DNA of 64,000 nucleotides, taken from NCBI GenBank assembly GCA_028386065.3, contig JAKUCV010001511.1, positions 35,018 to 99,017 of the forward strand. Direction: 5' to 3'. Shown here one piece after another: positions 34,926 to 46,902 of the stretch. The translations under genes and the position numbers were made by a program. Under the pieces are notes generated by a model. That model worked only from the letters and a program-made list of their open reading frames with translations, had not been told where the DNA came from and ran no database searches. Numbering within the stretch: the stretch's first letter is position 1; each line of letters opens with the position of its first letter. Source of the stretch: Turnera subulata (Eukaryota; Streptophyta; Magnoliopsida; Malpighiales; Passifloraceae).

Positions 34926-37900
34926 ATGGAGACTACCCACCAACTTGCACTAACCCAGATGAGGGAATCAGTTGAAAAGCTTGGTTCTTCCTGCAAGGTA
35001 TTACCATTTACTGTACTAATATAACTATGCAGGCAGATAATTTGTTTGCACATGCTAGTGGGGTGTGCTTGTATTCTTTAAGTCTTGCATTTTCCAGTTA
35101 TTTAAGACATATATCTCTTGAATTGCATGAGTAGGTGGTGATTGCGTTAAAGTTCACTTCTTCATTTGGTTTTGATCAATTTCCAGAAGTATGGCGACCA
35201 AACGCTTTTGAGGTTTTTGATTGCAAGATCAATGGACCCTGTAAAGGCAGCAAAGATGTTTGTGCAGTGGCAGAAATGGAGGGCTGATTTTGTTCCTAAT
35301 GGGTCTATTCCTGCATCCGAAGTTCCAGATGAACTGGAACCCAAAAAGGTTTACTTGCAGTCTTTGTCCAAAGATACGTATCCTGTGGCAATCGTCAAAG
35401 CAAGCAAGCACTTCCCTTCCAAGGATCAACTTCAGTTCAAGAGTAAGTAATTGGCTAGACTCTAGTTATTAGTTGCTTCTTTTTTCGTAATTCATGAATG
35501 CTATCGAGTTTTAGTAGCGATAAACTTAACCACATTCTAGTTTGATTGATGCAATGATGTACCTTTTTGCTCTCAACTGCCGTCCCAGTGGGTCATATTC
35601 ATGGACCTTCCGTTAGGTTTTTTTGACATAAAGGTGGGTGGATATGTAGCAATGTCTGGCCTGTACCAAGAATCATTGGACCTCACTAGTTTACCTGCTG
35701 TATGTTCCATGCCCCATTATGGGCTTTTTGCAGTATACTGCCAAAATAAAGTAGCATATTATAGTTAAGATTGGCTTTTCTGAAAGGTGTTGTTTGTTTG
35801 GCTGATTTGAATAATAGAAGGGAATCTTCTATATTAAAATTTTAACGAGTGACTATTGCCAGGGACTAAGAAAAGCTACCAACAATGGTTATAAAACGCC
35901 ATTCAGATAGCTTGAAAAGATAAGGCACATTATTAAAGGTTTAGTGGGCCTAATTTGCTGCTCTTTGTTTATAGAAAAACAATCAGCTTGTAGACTTTAT
36001 TATTTAACTTTGATTTGATAATTGATAGACATGGGTCAGTCATTTCCATGAATCAGCTGACTTTACTAAAGTGATTTTCTGATTCATGGTTAGGAAATTT
36101 CATTTCTCTACGTTTTGTATGAAGAGCCAACTTCTCTGCACATACTTCCTATGTGCCCATTTGTGTCTGTGGTTTCCTTTCGTACGGTTCTCTTTATCCA
36201 CTCAACACTGAATTCCATAGATCTCAAGTTATGGATATTCTTCATAGTCGTTCGTTATGCATGACCATTGGACCTGGAGTCCAGTCATCTACTTCATTCA
36301 TTTGCACCCAATGAAATCAACTTCCATTTATCATCTGAAACAATCTCATGGCTGCTTTTCTGTGGTCTTAGCCGGTATGAGCGACTGCCTTTCCTGCAAA
36401 CAAATAGGCCAACAGAAAGTGAAGCAGAAGACAAAAAAAAAAAAAAATTGTGTACTACCAGGCCTGAGAGTAGCTCCATTCTATACCTTCTCTTTTCCCG
36501 CTTGACTTGATCAATTCATGGAGCTTGCTCTAGGCCTAAAGAGCAACTTTGGGATCATAAAGAACTCAGATTGTAAATTATTAAGAATATGACAGGGATA
36601 AATCGAGAGTTAGCGAAACAAGGAAAATTGCCGTTTATGCATTCACGGGACTGTGTCAGCATCATGTATTGTGTATTTGCACTAGGTGATTGTAGCATTA
36701 GATTTCAGAGGAATGTTACAAATGAAAACTCTTATGCTTGTTGTGTTCATTATCATTATAAGACCTCTGCCGGATTCAATATTGTTTTTCCTCTTGGTGC
36801 AGAATTCGTGGTTCATCTGCTAGACAAAATTATTGCAAGGTACACCTTCTTTACATAATGAATATGGCTTGCCTTTAAGCATGGTCGATGGTGCAAAATT
36901 AAGACTGTTTAGGGGCATTACTCTTAAAATTTTCTCTGAGCTCTGATTGTCACGTCAACTGATTTGTTATTGAAACCTCAATTTTGGACGTGTTTTCTTT
37001 GAGTATGGTTTAGTGCATACATCTTTGTGAGGTCTGTTGATATAAAATGTTTTAGTACTTGCCATGGCTTCACATTATGTGCTTCTAATTCCTAGATCTA
37101 TGTGCTCTGTTATGATGCGGCATTCTTTGTCAAGAAATAGGGAGGCTGTTAGATGATAAAAGATTTTTCTTACCTTGTTTCAGCTCATTTAAGGGAAGCG
37201 AAATTGGAAATGAGAAGTTGATAGCCATTCTTGATCTTCAGCACATTGCATACAAGAACATTGATGCTCGTGGCTTGATCACTGGCTTTCAGTTTTTGCA
37301 GGTAACTCTTTCTTATGTGATTTTGATTGCGACAAAATGGCCTATCTGGTAGTGGTGACAGGGCAGAAATTAAGAGCATGCAAGAAAAGAAAAAAAAAAG
37401 GGATAAGAGCATATTTTAGATAGCGCTTTGTAGTTTGCACTTAAATGTTTTGTGTGCCTATCTTGCATTTCCTTTATGGTGATATGTCATTGTGTGAAAT
37501 GTTAGTGCTGATTAAGCACTGCACCAAAGTTCTTGTTTAAATACTGATGGAGAGAAGCTGTTATTGCCTATACATTTCTCTAAGGGATGCAGTGATAAGT
37601 TCATCTTCAGTCAAATTCATGGAAGACTGGTGTGTTACGTTACTCTTCTAAGCCAAAATCTTCCTACCGAATTTAATCCTAGAATTGAGATGCTGAAATT
37701 TGTTACACGCTATATCAATGACCTGCTACAACCCCGAAGCTTAGACTTCTGCACTTTCAGTCATTTCCTTGTATAACATTTTGTTTTAAGTCAATCGGTC
37801 TATAGTCAATCAGTTTGTTAACCACTATGTCAAACAAGTTAACTGTTCCATTTAAGGTTTTCGTATGACATGCATAGAAACATTCACAAAGAAAGGAGGA

Positions 37901-38886
37901 ATACATATTACTGACATCTGGATTTTTCATAGTGCTAGAGATGAGACACATTTCGTTTGATGAGCAAGTACTCCTTTACTATTGGCCACAAAGTTTTTTT
38001 TCCTTTCTTAATTAAGTGAATCAAGTATGAAATTTTGAAGCTTCATGTCTGCAAGGAGAACTTCTAGCAGACACCAGAAATATTTACCCATGCCTATGCT
38101 ATTTGGCCTCCTTATAATGGGAGGTCATCTTTTGTAGAACGGTCATAATGTGTTGGGCATTCGCTTGATTTCGCTGGAACGTTAATACATTTTGTTGAAA
38201 GGGAACAGACAATGTGTGCTGAGATTAAAATATACCTGAGCCCGGCTATGTTTCTGTTTCTTTTTCTTTCTTTCGCTCTTGGTGGAAATTGTGCATATTG
38301 GATATCCTGAAAAAAACTCAACAACACATGAAGTGATAGAAGAGAATGCCTGCTTTAGTTGTTCCACAAGGAATGCCCTCAAGAATTGTTACTGTTATGC
38401 TAAAGTGGTACATTTTCTGTTTTTTCCCTACCGGTAATATTTCTGAGAATCTTCTTTCATGCAGGCTTACTATCCCGAGCGGTTGGCAAAGTGCTACATC
38501 TTGCACATGCCATGGTTCTTTGTCAGTGTTTGGAGAATGGTTTCTCGCTTCCTGGAGAAGGCAACGTTAGAAAAGGTATGAAATTTTTAGAGATATCTAC
38601 ACTAGCATTGTTGGCCATCCAATACAATAAGCCATCTATCAAGAACTGATATCTCAAGTTGATAACATATCGGAATGCCATAGAACGTTCTATTAATCTA
38701 AAAGACCATATTACATCTTTGAGTTCGGGTTGCCTGGTAATATTGCAGATTGTTATAGTGACCAACGATGAAGAAAGACTGGATTTTGTAAAGCAAATTG
38801 GAGAAGAAGTGTTACCTGAAGAGTATGGCGGTCGAGCAAAGCTTGTTCCTATCCAAGATGTTGTACTTCCCCCACTGGAGTCTTGA
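34926..38886 (+). CDS. SEC14-like CRAL-TRIO lipid-transfer protein
   Basis: Proteins of this family bind phosphatidylinositol, phosphatidylcholine or other hydrophobic ligands and move or present them between membranes. Six exons join in frame: 34926-34997, 35187-35442, 36803-36839, 37184-37301, 38465-38575 and 38749-38886, giving 243 aa. The short CRAL-TRIO N-terminal helices (about residues 25-60: LLRFLIARSMDPVKAAKMF) precede the lipid-binding domain. Visible blocks there are FVVHLLDKIIASSFKG, AILDLQHIAYKNIDARGL, FLQAYYPERLAKCYILHMP and LPEEYGGRAKLVP, the last being the usual SEC14 end. No signal peptide, membrane segment, GOLD or nodulin domain is present, so it is a small soluble form. 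Start: the first ATG of the frame that joins exon 2. All borders are GT-AG. The ligand is unknown. Confidence 0.92.
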
Positions 38887-39127
38887 ACCCAGAAATTGAC
38901 TAAGGGGTGTTGCTAACCACAAGCAATTTGGGGGAATGCTATTATTGTATTATTCTTACCGTTAGCATTACAACAAATATTTTTCTATTTGGTTATTTTA
39001 TCTTTTATATTTGCTAAACATAATAATTTGAAAAAGAAAAGCCTACATGGCATAACCTAGATTTCATAGAGCACAAAATACCTTGACTTGGTAAATAAGT
39101 TCAAAGAAACTTAATTGAATAAATTGG
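38887..39127. other. 3' flank of the SEC14-like gene
   Basis: AT-rich with AATAAT/AATAAA-like stretches near 38998-39030 that could serve for polyadenylation. Nothing else is seen. Confidence 0.35.
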
Positions 39128-39439
39128 ACTAATGCCTTGTTTCATCTTTGTTATTCTTATTTCGAAATTTATTCCCATGTTGTATTTTGGTTGGATTTCA
39201 TTCTTTTGTTCACCATGTTTCATATTTTGGTTTATTTTGACCGGATTCCAACGAGATTTAATGACGTGACAATTTTTGATAAGGAGAGGGATGAAATCCA
39301 ATTAAATTATAACGCGGAGGGAAAATTCAAACAAAGTACAATACGGGGGATAGAATCCAAAATTAAGGCCAACATTGGATGAAACAGGGCATGTTTATCC
39401 CAAAGTTAAGGCCAACATTGGATGAAACAAGGCATTAGT
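39128..39439. mobile_element. MITE-like element with 19-bp perfect terminal inverted repeats
   Basis: The left end reads ACTAATGCCTTGTTTCATC and the right end is its exact reverse complement (39421-39439). The 312-bp body has no coding capacity. Near the right end a stretch of about 34 bp, including GGCCAACATTGGATGAAACA, is repeated with a 42-bp step, so the terminus is present almost twice. No convincing target duplication is seen. The GCCTTGTTT-type ends recall PIF/Harbinger-like MITEs, but this is not proven. Confidence 0.7.
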
Positions 39440-39559
39440 CGTTGTATTACATGCTTGAAAGCGCATTGGTTAGCTAACTTCCGGTTGTGGCCCCTGCCCT
39501 GAACTAGTTGTTACCAATTTCTTAAAGGTGAAGTGCCGGGGAATTAAACTGGACGAGGG

Positions 39560-40249
39560 TAGGGATGGCAATGGGTGTCGGGGAATCCGCGGGGAATCCC
39601 CGAATGGAGAACGGGGATGGGGGCAATTTTCTCCCCTTGGAGATGGGGACGGGGGACGTTTTGGCCCCGTGGGGAATTTGGGAATGGGGGCGGGGAATGT
39701 TCCCCCCGACCCACGGGGACCCCGAAATAAGCAAATATACAAAAATACCCTTGAGTTATTATCCGATTAACCAATAAGTTGGAATTGGGGACTAGGCAAA
39801 ATTTTTGAGAAGCAATTATTGAGTTAGTTGAATGCAACAATTGGATTTTATTTTAGTGTTCTAGTATGTAATCAAGAGTAAAGACAATGAACTAGTAACA
39901 ATCTTTAATTTTCTTGTCTTATATTTTGAATCATGTAAGCCAAAATAATTAAATTAGTAATAATTTTTAATTTTATTGTTTTATACTTTGAATCATGTAA
40001 GCCAAAATAATTAAATTTGTTTATAAGTTAGCGTTGATTACTTTTTAAAAAATATATATTTTACCAATTTTTATCTATCAAATTGGGGAATGGGGTCCCC
40101 GTGGGGATCCGATTCCCTGCGGGAAACGGGGATGGGGGCAATTTTTCCCCCGAACGGGGAATGGGGATGGGGACGGGGGAACATTTCGAAAACGGGGGTG
40201 GGGGTGGGGAACCTTCCCCCGCGGGGACCCCAACCCATTGCCATCCCTA
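39560..40249. mobile_element. hAT-like MITE
   Basis: Inverted ends TAGGGATGGCAATGGG and its complement bound a 690-bp element. The 8-bp target duplication GACGAGGG lies at 39552-39559 and 40250-40257. Ends of this kind and an 8-bp duplication are characteristic of the hAT superfamily. Subterminal regions are GC-rich arrays of GGGGATGGGG/CCCCG motifs (39575-39725, 40085-40235), while the middle is AT-rich. No transposase is encoded. Confidence 0.88.
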
Positions 40250-40257
40250 GACGAGGG

Positions 40258-40802
40258 TCCTTGAGCTATTTGAGACCCTTTTTTTAACCCATGAGCTATA
40301 TAAGTTTTACCGAGTTCAAGGCTGAGCTTCACCATTGTGAAACACGGTCCAATGCCCAAATATTCACTTCGAAATCCAAATGGATTTGACACATAAATTC
40401 GCAACTGCACGATGAGCCCAAATAGAAGAATTCAAAGAATAACAATAGGAAATATATATTTTTTTTTAACTGTACTCATCTTATGAAAGGTGGGATTAAT
40501 CCCTCTCAATATGGTATAAAAGTTCTTAGGAAATTCGTGCATATTTGGCTAGGCAGTCAGCGTCATTAGCCGTTTTATAAAAATGTTGTACCTGAATATC
40601 AAAAAAGATGAACACAAAAGACTTCAAATATTATCCACTAAAAGTCTAAAACTTTTTGTTTCTCATACAAAAGAGGACTCTTCTATGTTATTGATTTCCC
40701 GAACAACAGTAAGAGAATCCAATTTTATTATTTAAATTAATTTAATTTAATTTTCTAGCCCATCCTTTAACGCTCCAAGCTTCTTCTCCAGATCGAACTA
40801 CA
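40258..40802. other. Spacer between two MITEs
   Basis: AT-rich, with no gene or repeat recognised. Confidence 0.4.
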
Positions 40803-40811
40803 CTTCTTTTT

Positions 40812-41464
40812 GGATTGGGCTCCTCTCCAGTTGGGGATAACATGAGACATCCTGTTAAGTCAATCTCAACCATTAAATTAAATCTAATGGTTCTTAATAT
40901 ATCTTTTCAACATTGCATTTATTTCTCTTCTTTCCTTGTTGTTTCTTTCCTTTAACCGATGACATAAACAAAAGAACTCATTTAATTTTTTTCTTTTTTC
41001 ACACATGCTTTTTACTCTCTTGTTTTTTGTCATCAACTTATGAAGGGAAACAAAAAAATACCATGAATAGTTTTTTTGCAATAAACTTTAAAAATTAGTT
41101 GATCATTCAATAGAACTTTCTTTTACTCTCTTGTTTCTTGTTTACAAACTGTGAAAGAAAACAAATATCATATTTGTAGTAAGGTTAAAAGAAGAAGATA
41201 GAGAGTATTTGTAAATCCAGTATTCATGATTGAAGACAAAAAATAAGAAAATAAAAAGCATTTGTGAAAAAAGAAAAAAATTAAATGAGTTGTTTTGTTT
41301 ATGTTATCAGATAAAGGAAAGAAACAAAAAAAAAGAAGAGAAATAAATGCAGTGTTGAAAAAATATCTTATACAATAATTAAGAACCATTAGATTTAATC
41401 TAATGATTGAGATTGACTTAACAGGATGTCTCCTGTTACCCCCAACTGGAGAGGAGCTCAATCC
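40812..41464. mobile_element. Mutator-like MITE with long inverted repeats
   Basis: Arms of roughly 280-300 bp are imperfect inverted copies of each other: GGATTGGGCTCCTCTCCAG at the left and CTGGAGAGGAGCTCAATCC at the right. The shared inner phrase is GACATCCTGTTAAGTCAATC. The 9-bp repeat CTTCTTTTT flanks the element (40803-40811, 41465-41473), the length expected for Mutator-like elements. The transcript of either strand would fold into a long hairpin. It encodes no protein. Confidence 0.85.
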
Positions 41465-41473
41465 CTTCTTTTT

Positions 41474-42337
41474 CGTTGTGCACTTGTCCACTACTTGACC
41501 TCTGCAATTTCTTATAACCACACCATCCGTGGTATATCAAGAGAAATAAGTGCCCGATGAGTTTTAGTGATCAATGGATCTTATAGAAAAGTATTAAAAA
41601 AAAAGTCAAAAAAGATGTAGTCAGGAGAGAGAAAAAGAGGAGCTTCTCACACTAGATTGTATCTTAATTATGGCCAATTAATTTTAATTAAAAAAAGACA
41701 TGAAATACAACATACCAAGTCTTTTTTTTTTTTCATCATTTCTTCTTACAACTTTAATTAACTATGGCTTGTTAATAAGTGTTTTTTTTTTCACAGTAAT
41801 TTTTTAATAATAATAAAATTAGAAATCACAAAAAATGATACTAAAATACAGGGACACTTTCGGGAAAACCTCCCCTCAACCTCAACTTTGTTTTTCAACA
41901 AAAAAAAAAAAACACTAAAACTGGTAGCTGAGAAGGGTAGTAAAGAAGGGGGAGAAAAAGAACACTAAACCAAACAGGGAGCAAAATGAGCCAAAAGCAA
42001 ACGGCAGAAAGCAATGGGCCGTTGGATGTTTTCAGGCGAATCCATCAGACCAATCAGGCAAAGGGAAGTATGGACAAGACAACTGAAGACGCAACACAGA
42101 ATACAAAACACAAAACAAAGACTTACTACAGAAATGGGAAACCTCAGGTCCTCAACATCCATCGAAAAGACACCAACCGCCCTTCCTTTTAAAAAACGCT
42201 TAAACCCCATCATCTTCCTCCACTAAACCTGTTTTCCTGTATTAGCCAGCCGCCTCCGCCTCCGCCTCCGCCTCTCTCTTGTCTCCGTCTCTCTCTCTCT
42301 TGTCTCCGTCTCTCTCTCTCTCTAACGGACACACACA
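41474..42337. other. Upstream region and leader of the ASADH gene
   Basis: AT-rich promoter region followed by a CT-rich leader containing tandem (CCTCCG)n and TCTCTCTTGTCTCCG repeats at 42245-42325, a common feature of housekeeping plant 5' leaders. No gene is recognised in the open frames near 41965-42226. Confidence 0.45.
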
Positions 42338-45300
42338 ATGGCAACTCTAGCCCACCACCAAACCCATAACCTCTTCTCCAAGCATTCATTCCTTACCAAA
42401 CCATCATCCTCCCGGCCGCCACGAGCCACCAGAGTCCGCATGTCCCTCCAAGAGAACGCCCCCTCCCTCGCCGTCGTCGGCGTCACCGGCGCCGTCGGCC
42501 AAGAGTTCCTCAACGTCCTCTCCGACCGCGACTTCCCCTACCGCTCCATCAAGATGCTCGCCTCCAAGCGCTCCGCGGGGAAGCAACTCTCCTTCGAGGG
42601 CAGGCCCTACACCGTCGAGGAGCTCACCCACGACAGCTTCGATGGCGTCGACATTGCCCTCTTCAGCGCCGGTGGCTCCATCAGCAAGCAGTTCGGCCCC
42701 GCCGCCGCCAAGGAGAAGGGCACCATTGTCGTCGACAACAGCTCCGCCTTCAGGATGGACGACGGGGTGCCGCTGGTGATCCCGGAGGTGAATCCGGAGG
42801 CCTTGAGTGGGATTAAGGTCGGCTCCGGTAAGGGGGCGTTGATTGCCAATCCCAATTGTTCTACCATCATTTGTTTGATGGCTGCTACTCCTTTGCATAG
42901 GCGAGCCAAGGTACCTTCTTTCTTACTTTCTTTCTTTTTTCATATAAATAAAGAAAAAGCTACTTGCTGGGTTTCTTCACTAGTCCGGGTTTCCGTTCTG
43001 CTGTTACTTATAATGAATTTTTGCTTACCCACTAGCTTGATTCCTTGTTTGTAGGTGCTACGTATGGTTGTTAGTACTTACCAGGCTGCCAGTGGTGCCG
43101 GTGCTGCTGCCATGGAAGAGCTTGAGCTCCAGACTCGTGAGGTTTCAGTCTTTTCTATATTACTCCAATGCCCCTAAATTTCTTTGTTCTGTTTTGTTCT
43201 TTCCTTTTTCCTGATTCAAGAATTTGATCTCCTTTGTTTTCTTTTCTCTTAATTAGGTCTTGGAAGGAAAACCGCCTACATGTAAAATTTTTAACCAACA
43301 GGTGTTGTATTTAAATTAACATTTCCTGTGTTTAAAACAGAATTCTCTTTGGCATACCAACTTCTCCAAATTAACCTCCTAACGTGCCTGATATGCAGTA
43401 TGCTTTTAATTTGTTCTCACACAATGCCCCTATTCTGTCGAATGGGTACAACGAAGAGGAGATGAAGTTAGTAAAAGAAACCAGAAAGATCTGGGTTAGT
43501 CTTAACTGTGGACGTTTTGCTGTCTAAATGTTTATTGTGACTTCTAATTCTTTATCTGTTTTTGATAATTGTTTCTTTTAAATTTCAGAATGATCCGAAT
43601 GTTAAAGTCACAGCTACATGCATACGCGTCCCTGTCATGCGTGCACATGCTGAAAGTGTTAATCTCCAATTTGAGAAGCCCCTCGATGAGGTAATGCAAT
43701 CGTATTCTGAGTTATGTCGTTGCTTTATTCTTTTTATTCTTGCCTCGTTGTAGCACTCAAGTTTCTTGTTTTAGTCTCATTAGTATTTCTATCTACACAC
43801 TGTCCAATTCTTGCTGATGCGAGTACAAAGCCATGGAATTGGTATTTAATTTTCCTGTTGGTTCTGTTTGGTAAGATATGTGGATATGAAAGTTTTCCTC
43901 ATGAATTTGAGAGGTATTTGAACATGGAGGATTTTATAACTTCCCCACGACCTTTCTGATTCATGTTCTTGTATCTTGTTCTTTGATGTTTACTTGCATG
44001 TATGGTCTCTTATATATTCAAAAGATTTCACTAAATGGAACTAAAGGGGAAGAAAACCTGTATCCAAATTTAAAACCATTTAGAAAGAAAGGGAATCTTC
44101 ATTTTTTTAAGCTACAGACATTCTTGAAATATGGTTTCCATGACAAAGTCCTATCTTTTTCAGCTAAAAGATTGGCTGACTGTCCATGGTTTGCAGAAAT
44201 AATTGAGTGTACTTGATATGCTTAATGTTGGCAGCAATCTGTTATTCCTTTTTTGTTTGTTAAATTTGTGATAAAGAGTCTAGCAGACTTTTTGACATCT
44301 TGTGAAGTTAATGATGAGCAGTGTGTGATTTGTTTTATACTTTGCTCCAGTTGCTGGTAACAAGAAGCATTATCAAATTACTGTGTTGTTGATGGCATCC
44401 ACTGACCATACCTTTATTTGAAACGTCTAATCTTTCATGTTAGCAGTAGTGGAAATATATATGCTGTCTCATTTTTTTCACTGGTGATGTGTTTGGAATT
44501 TACTCTTGGAGTAACTGTTGGGATATTTGAGTTAGATTGCTTTTGCAAGTCAATCCTATGCTCAAAAGTGGGTACTCCTGTAATTTCTTGTGCTACTAGA
44601 TGCTTTCACGGTCTTGCAGTTACAGAAGATCATATACTGTTAGGCATTCGTATATTCAGAATCAAATATGAATAGGCAAATTTTGGCCAGAAGAAGTAAA
44701 AACAGTATATTGGTGGCTTAAACTGAAACACAATAATTTACAATCTTAGAGTATATTGGAGAATAATGCTTGCGTGATTATACATACTAGTAGTGACAGA
44801 ATCATATGAGATTTCCTGATCCATAAAGAGAAGTTGCTCCTTGGCCGTCATTGGTTTAGTTAGTAAACTGGTCCTGTGAACAAAACTTTGACAAAGGAAA
44901 GCAGGATGCCTTGCCAAAATTGTTAGCAGTCCTTTTGTTTTGTAGTGATGATATTGTAATCAACATGACACATGCAAGATGGGAACAAATGTTACTCCAT
45001 TTTGGGTTCTTTGGACAATGACTGCAGTGCTAAACAAGCAAAGGATGCCAAGGTGATATCAACATTGCATTGTTGAATTCTTGAATTATTGTGACATTGC
45101 CAAGTATCTGTGCTTGGATGCTGATGAAATGTTATGACTAGGCAGTTGGCTCTCTTTTGTATTTTTTTGTCCTTTGTCTTCATTGATTGGGCCTTGGAAA
45201 AGAGAATTCAACAATACCACCTTATTACCCAATCTGCTGCAATAATTTAGGGCAAAACAATGATCATAACTCATAAATCACATGGTAGATATGTTTCACT

Positions 45301-46902
45301 TACAGGACCTTCAAGGAAAACAGGGGAAGAAAAACAGAACATTGTGATAGTATCAAAATTTAGACCTGAGAAATAGAACCTAGTTTGACAATCATGTTGG
45401 CTTTTTTTTTTTTTTCTTTTTGGGATATAGTCTAGATGTTTAAGGTGAGACTCAAACTGTAGATCTCATCCTCTCCTGCCCTTTAAGGTTTTCAAGAGTA
45501 GTACGTGAGTTACAGCTCATTGGTATTGTTTTGGCTGTTCAATGCAGCTGGCCAAAACTTCTGGTATAGTGTATCTGTGTGTTCTTTTCCCTCTTTTTTA
45601 TAAATAATTGTTATGTATATTTTCTCAAGAAGAAATAAACCAAAAAGCCATAACAGACCATCAAACTACAAGTTTGCATTCATATTCTCAGGTCTAGGAA
45701 TTCATTTTATGGTCCTGTAGAATATGCTATCACATCAAAGGTGGAGAGATTGCTAGAACAAATAGGAAAAGTTTTTAAAACCAAGAAAGAATCAATTAGA
45801 ATTCTCAATACGCTGCTGCCTGTGTGTTCATTTCCTTCAATTTAGCAGATAATTGGTCCTTTGCATGAACATGTGCGTTGTACCTTTTATCCCACCTGTT
45901 ACCTACTGGTCATAAAAATTTGAGCCGGCTTTAGGTTGGAATGGTTGAAACCATGCTTTGTGAAGATAACCCATGACCAGAAATAAGTAAATCAACATTG
46001 ATATTTTTAAAAGTTGAAATTGTCTGCAAAATGTATTGACTTGCATATGTAAATTGGCATATTCACCTCTGTTTAGTCCTCTGCTACTCTCTGCAGAACT
46101 CTCCCACTGTGGACTGAACTTCTGTTTAGTCATTTCCCACAGAAATGGCTTTAGAAATGCCAAAGCATTCATCACATAATTTCTCCTTTTTTTTTTTTTC
46201 TACTGTACTAAATTGAAATCAATCAATAATTTTGTTCTCTTCCGTACTTTACAGATTTAGGTTGAGTGAAAGTGGGTGTAGTTCGGCCAATTATGTCAAA
46301 TAAGACTTACTTCCTAGGCTTGTTTGAGCTGCGATTTAGTATCATTTTATTGTGTGTGCTTTCGTTTCAGTCATTGCATATACTTGTATTATGTTTTGCT
46401 GAACCTGACTGAGGGTTTTCTCTTTTCTTCTCTTCGTGACAATTTTAAGCTACTTTGCCAGCAGTTCAATATTAAGTCACAGTTTTAAAAGGACTTATGA
46501 CTTACGTCTCTCCTTTCTTTTTTCCCATAAATAGTTTGTAACCCTCATTTTTTAAGAAATCTTTTTTTTAATATCCAGGAAACAGCTAAAGATATTTTGA
46601 AAACTGCTCCTGGAGTGGTTGTCATTGATGACCGAGCATCAAATCGCTTCCCTACACCATTGGAGGTATCAAACAAAGATGATGTTGCAGTTGGTAGAGT
46701 CCGCCGAGATGTTTCTCAAGATGGGGATTATGGGTAACGCTTCTAGGCTATATATATGTTCCCAATACATAACTACTCCGTTTTCCCACAAACGCTTGCT
46801 AACTCATGAATCTATATCAGGTTGGACATCTTTGTCTGTGGTGATCAAATACGCAAGGGTGCAGCACTTAATGCCATTCAGATTGCCGAGTTGTTGCTAT
46901 AA
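42338..46902 (+). CDS. Aspartate-semialdehyde dehydrogenase, plastid
   Basis: The enzyme reduces aspartyl phosphate to aspartate semialdehyde with NADPH, the second step of the Asp-family pathway to Lys, Thr, Met and Ile. Seven exons join in frame (379 aa): 42338-42910, 43055-43141, 43257-43301, 43399-43494, 43589-43690, 46579-46733 and 46821-46902. Residues 1 to about 36 are rich in Ser, His, Arg and Pro without acidic residues and look like a chloroplast transit peptide. The NADP-binding motif [13 protein letters not shown] follows. The catalytic Cys174 is in [13 protein letters not shown], and the substrate/catalytic His287 is in [10 protein letters not shown]. The end, [20 protein letters not shown], is typical of the family. 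All borders are GT-AG. Intron 5 is 2.9 kb, far longer than the others, and no element was recognised in it. The 5' exon is GC-rich (over 60% in places), unlike later exons. Confidence 0.96.

Noticed and set aside
42404..42909. Minus-strand frames of 100-164 codons opposite ASADH exon 1
   Set aside because: Shadow of the GC-rich coding exon; no independent protein pattern.
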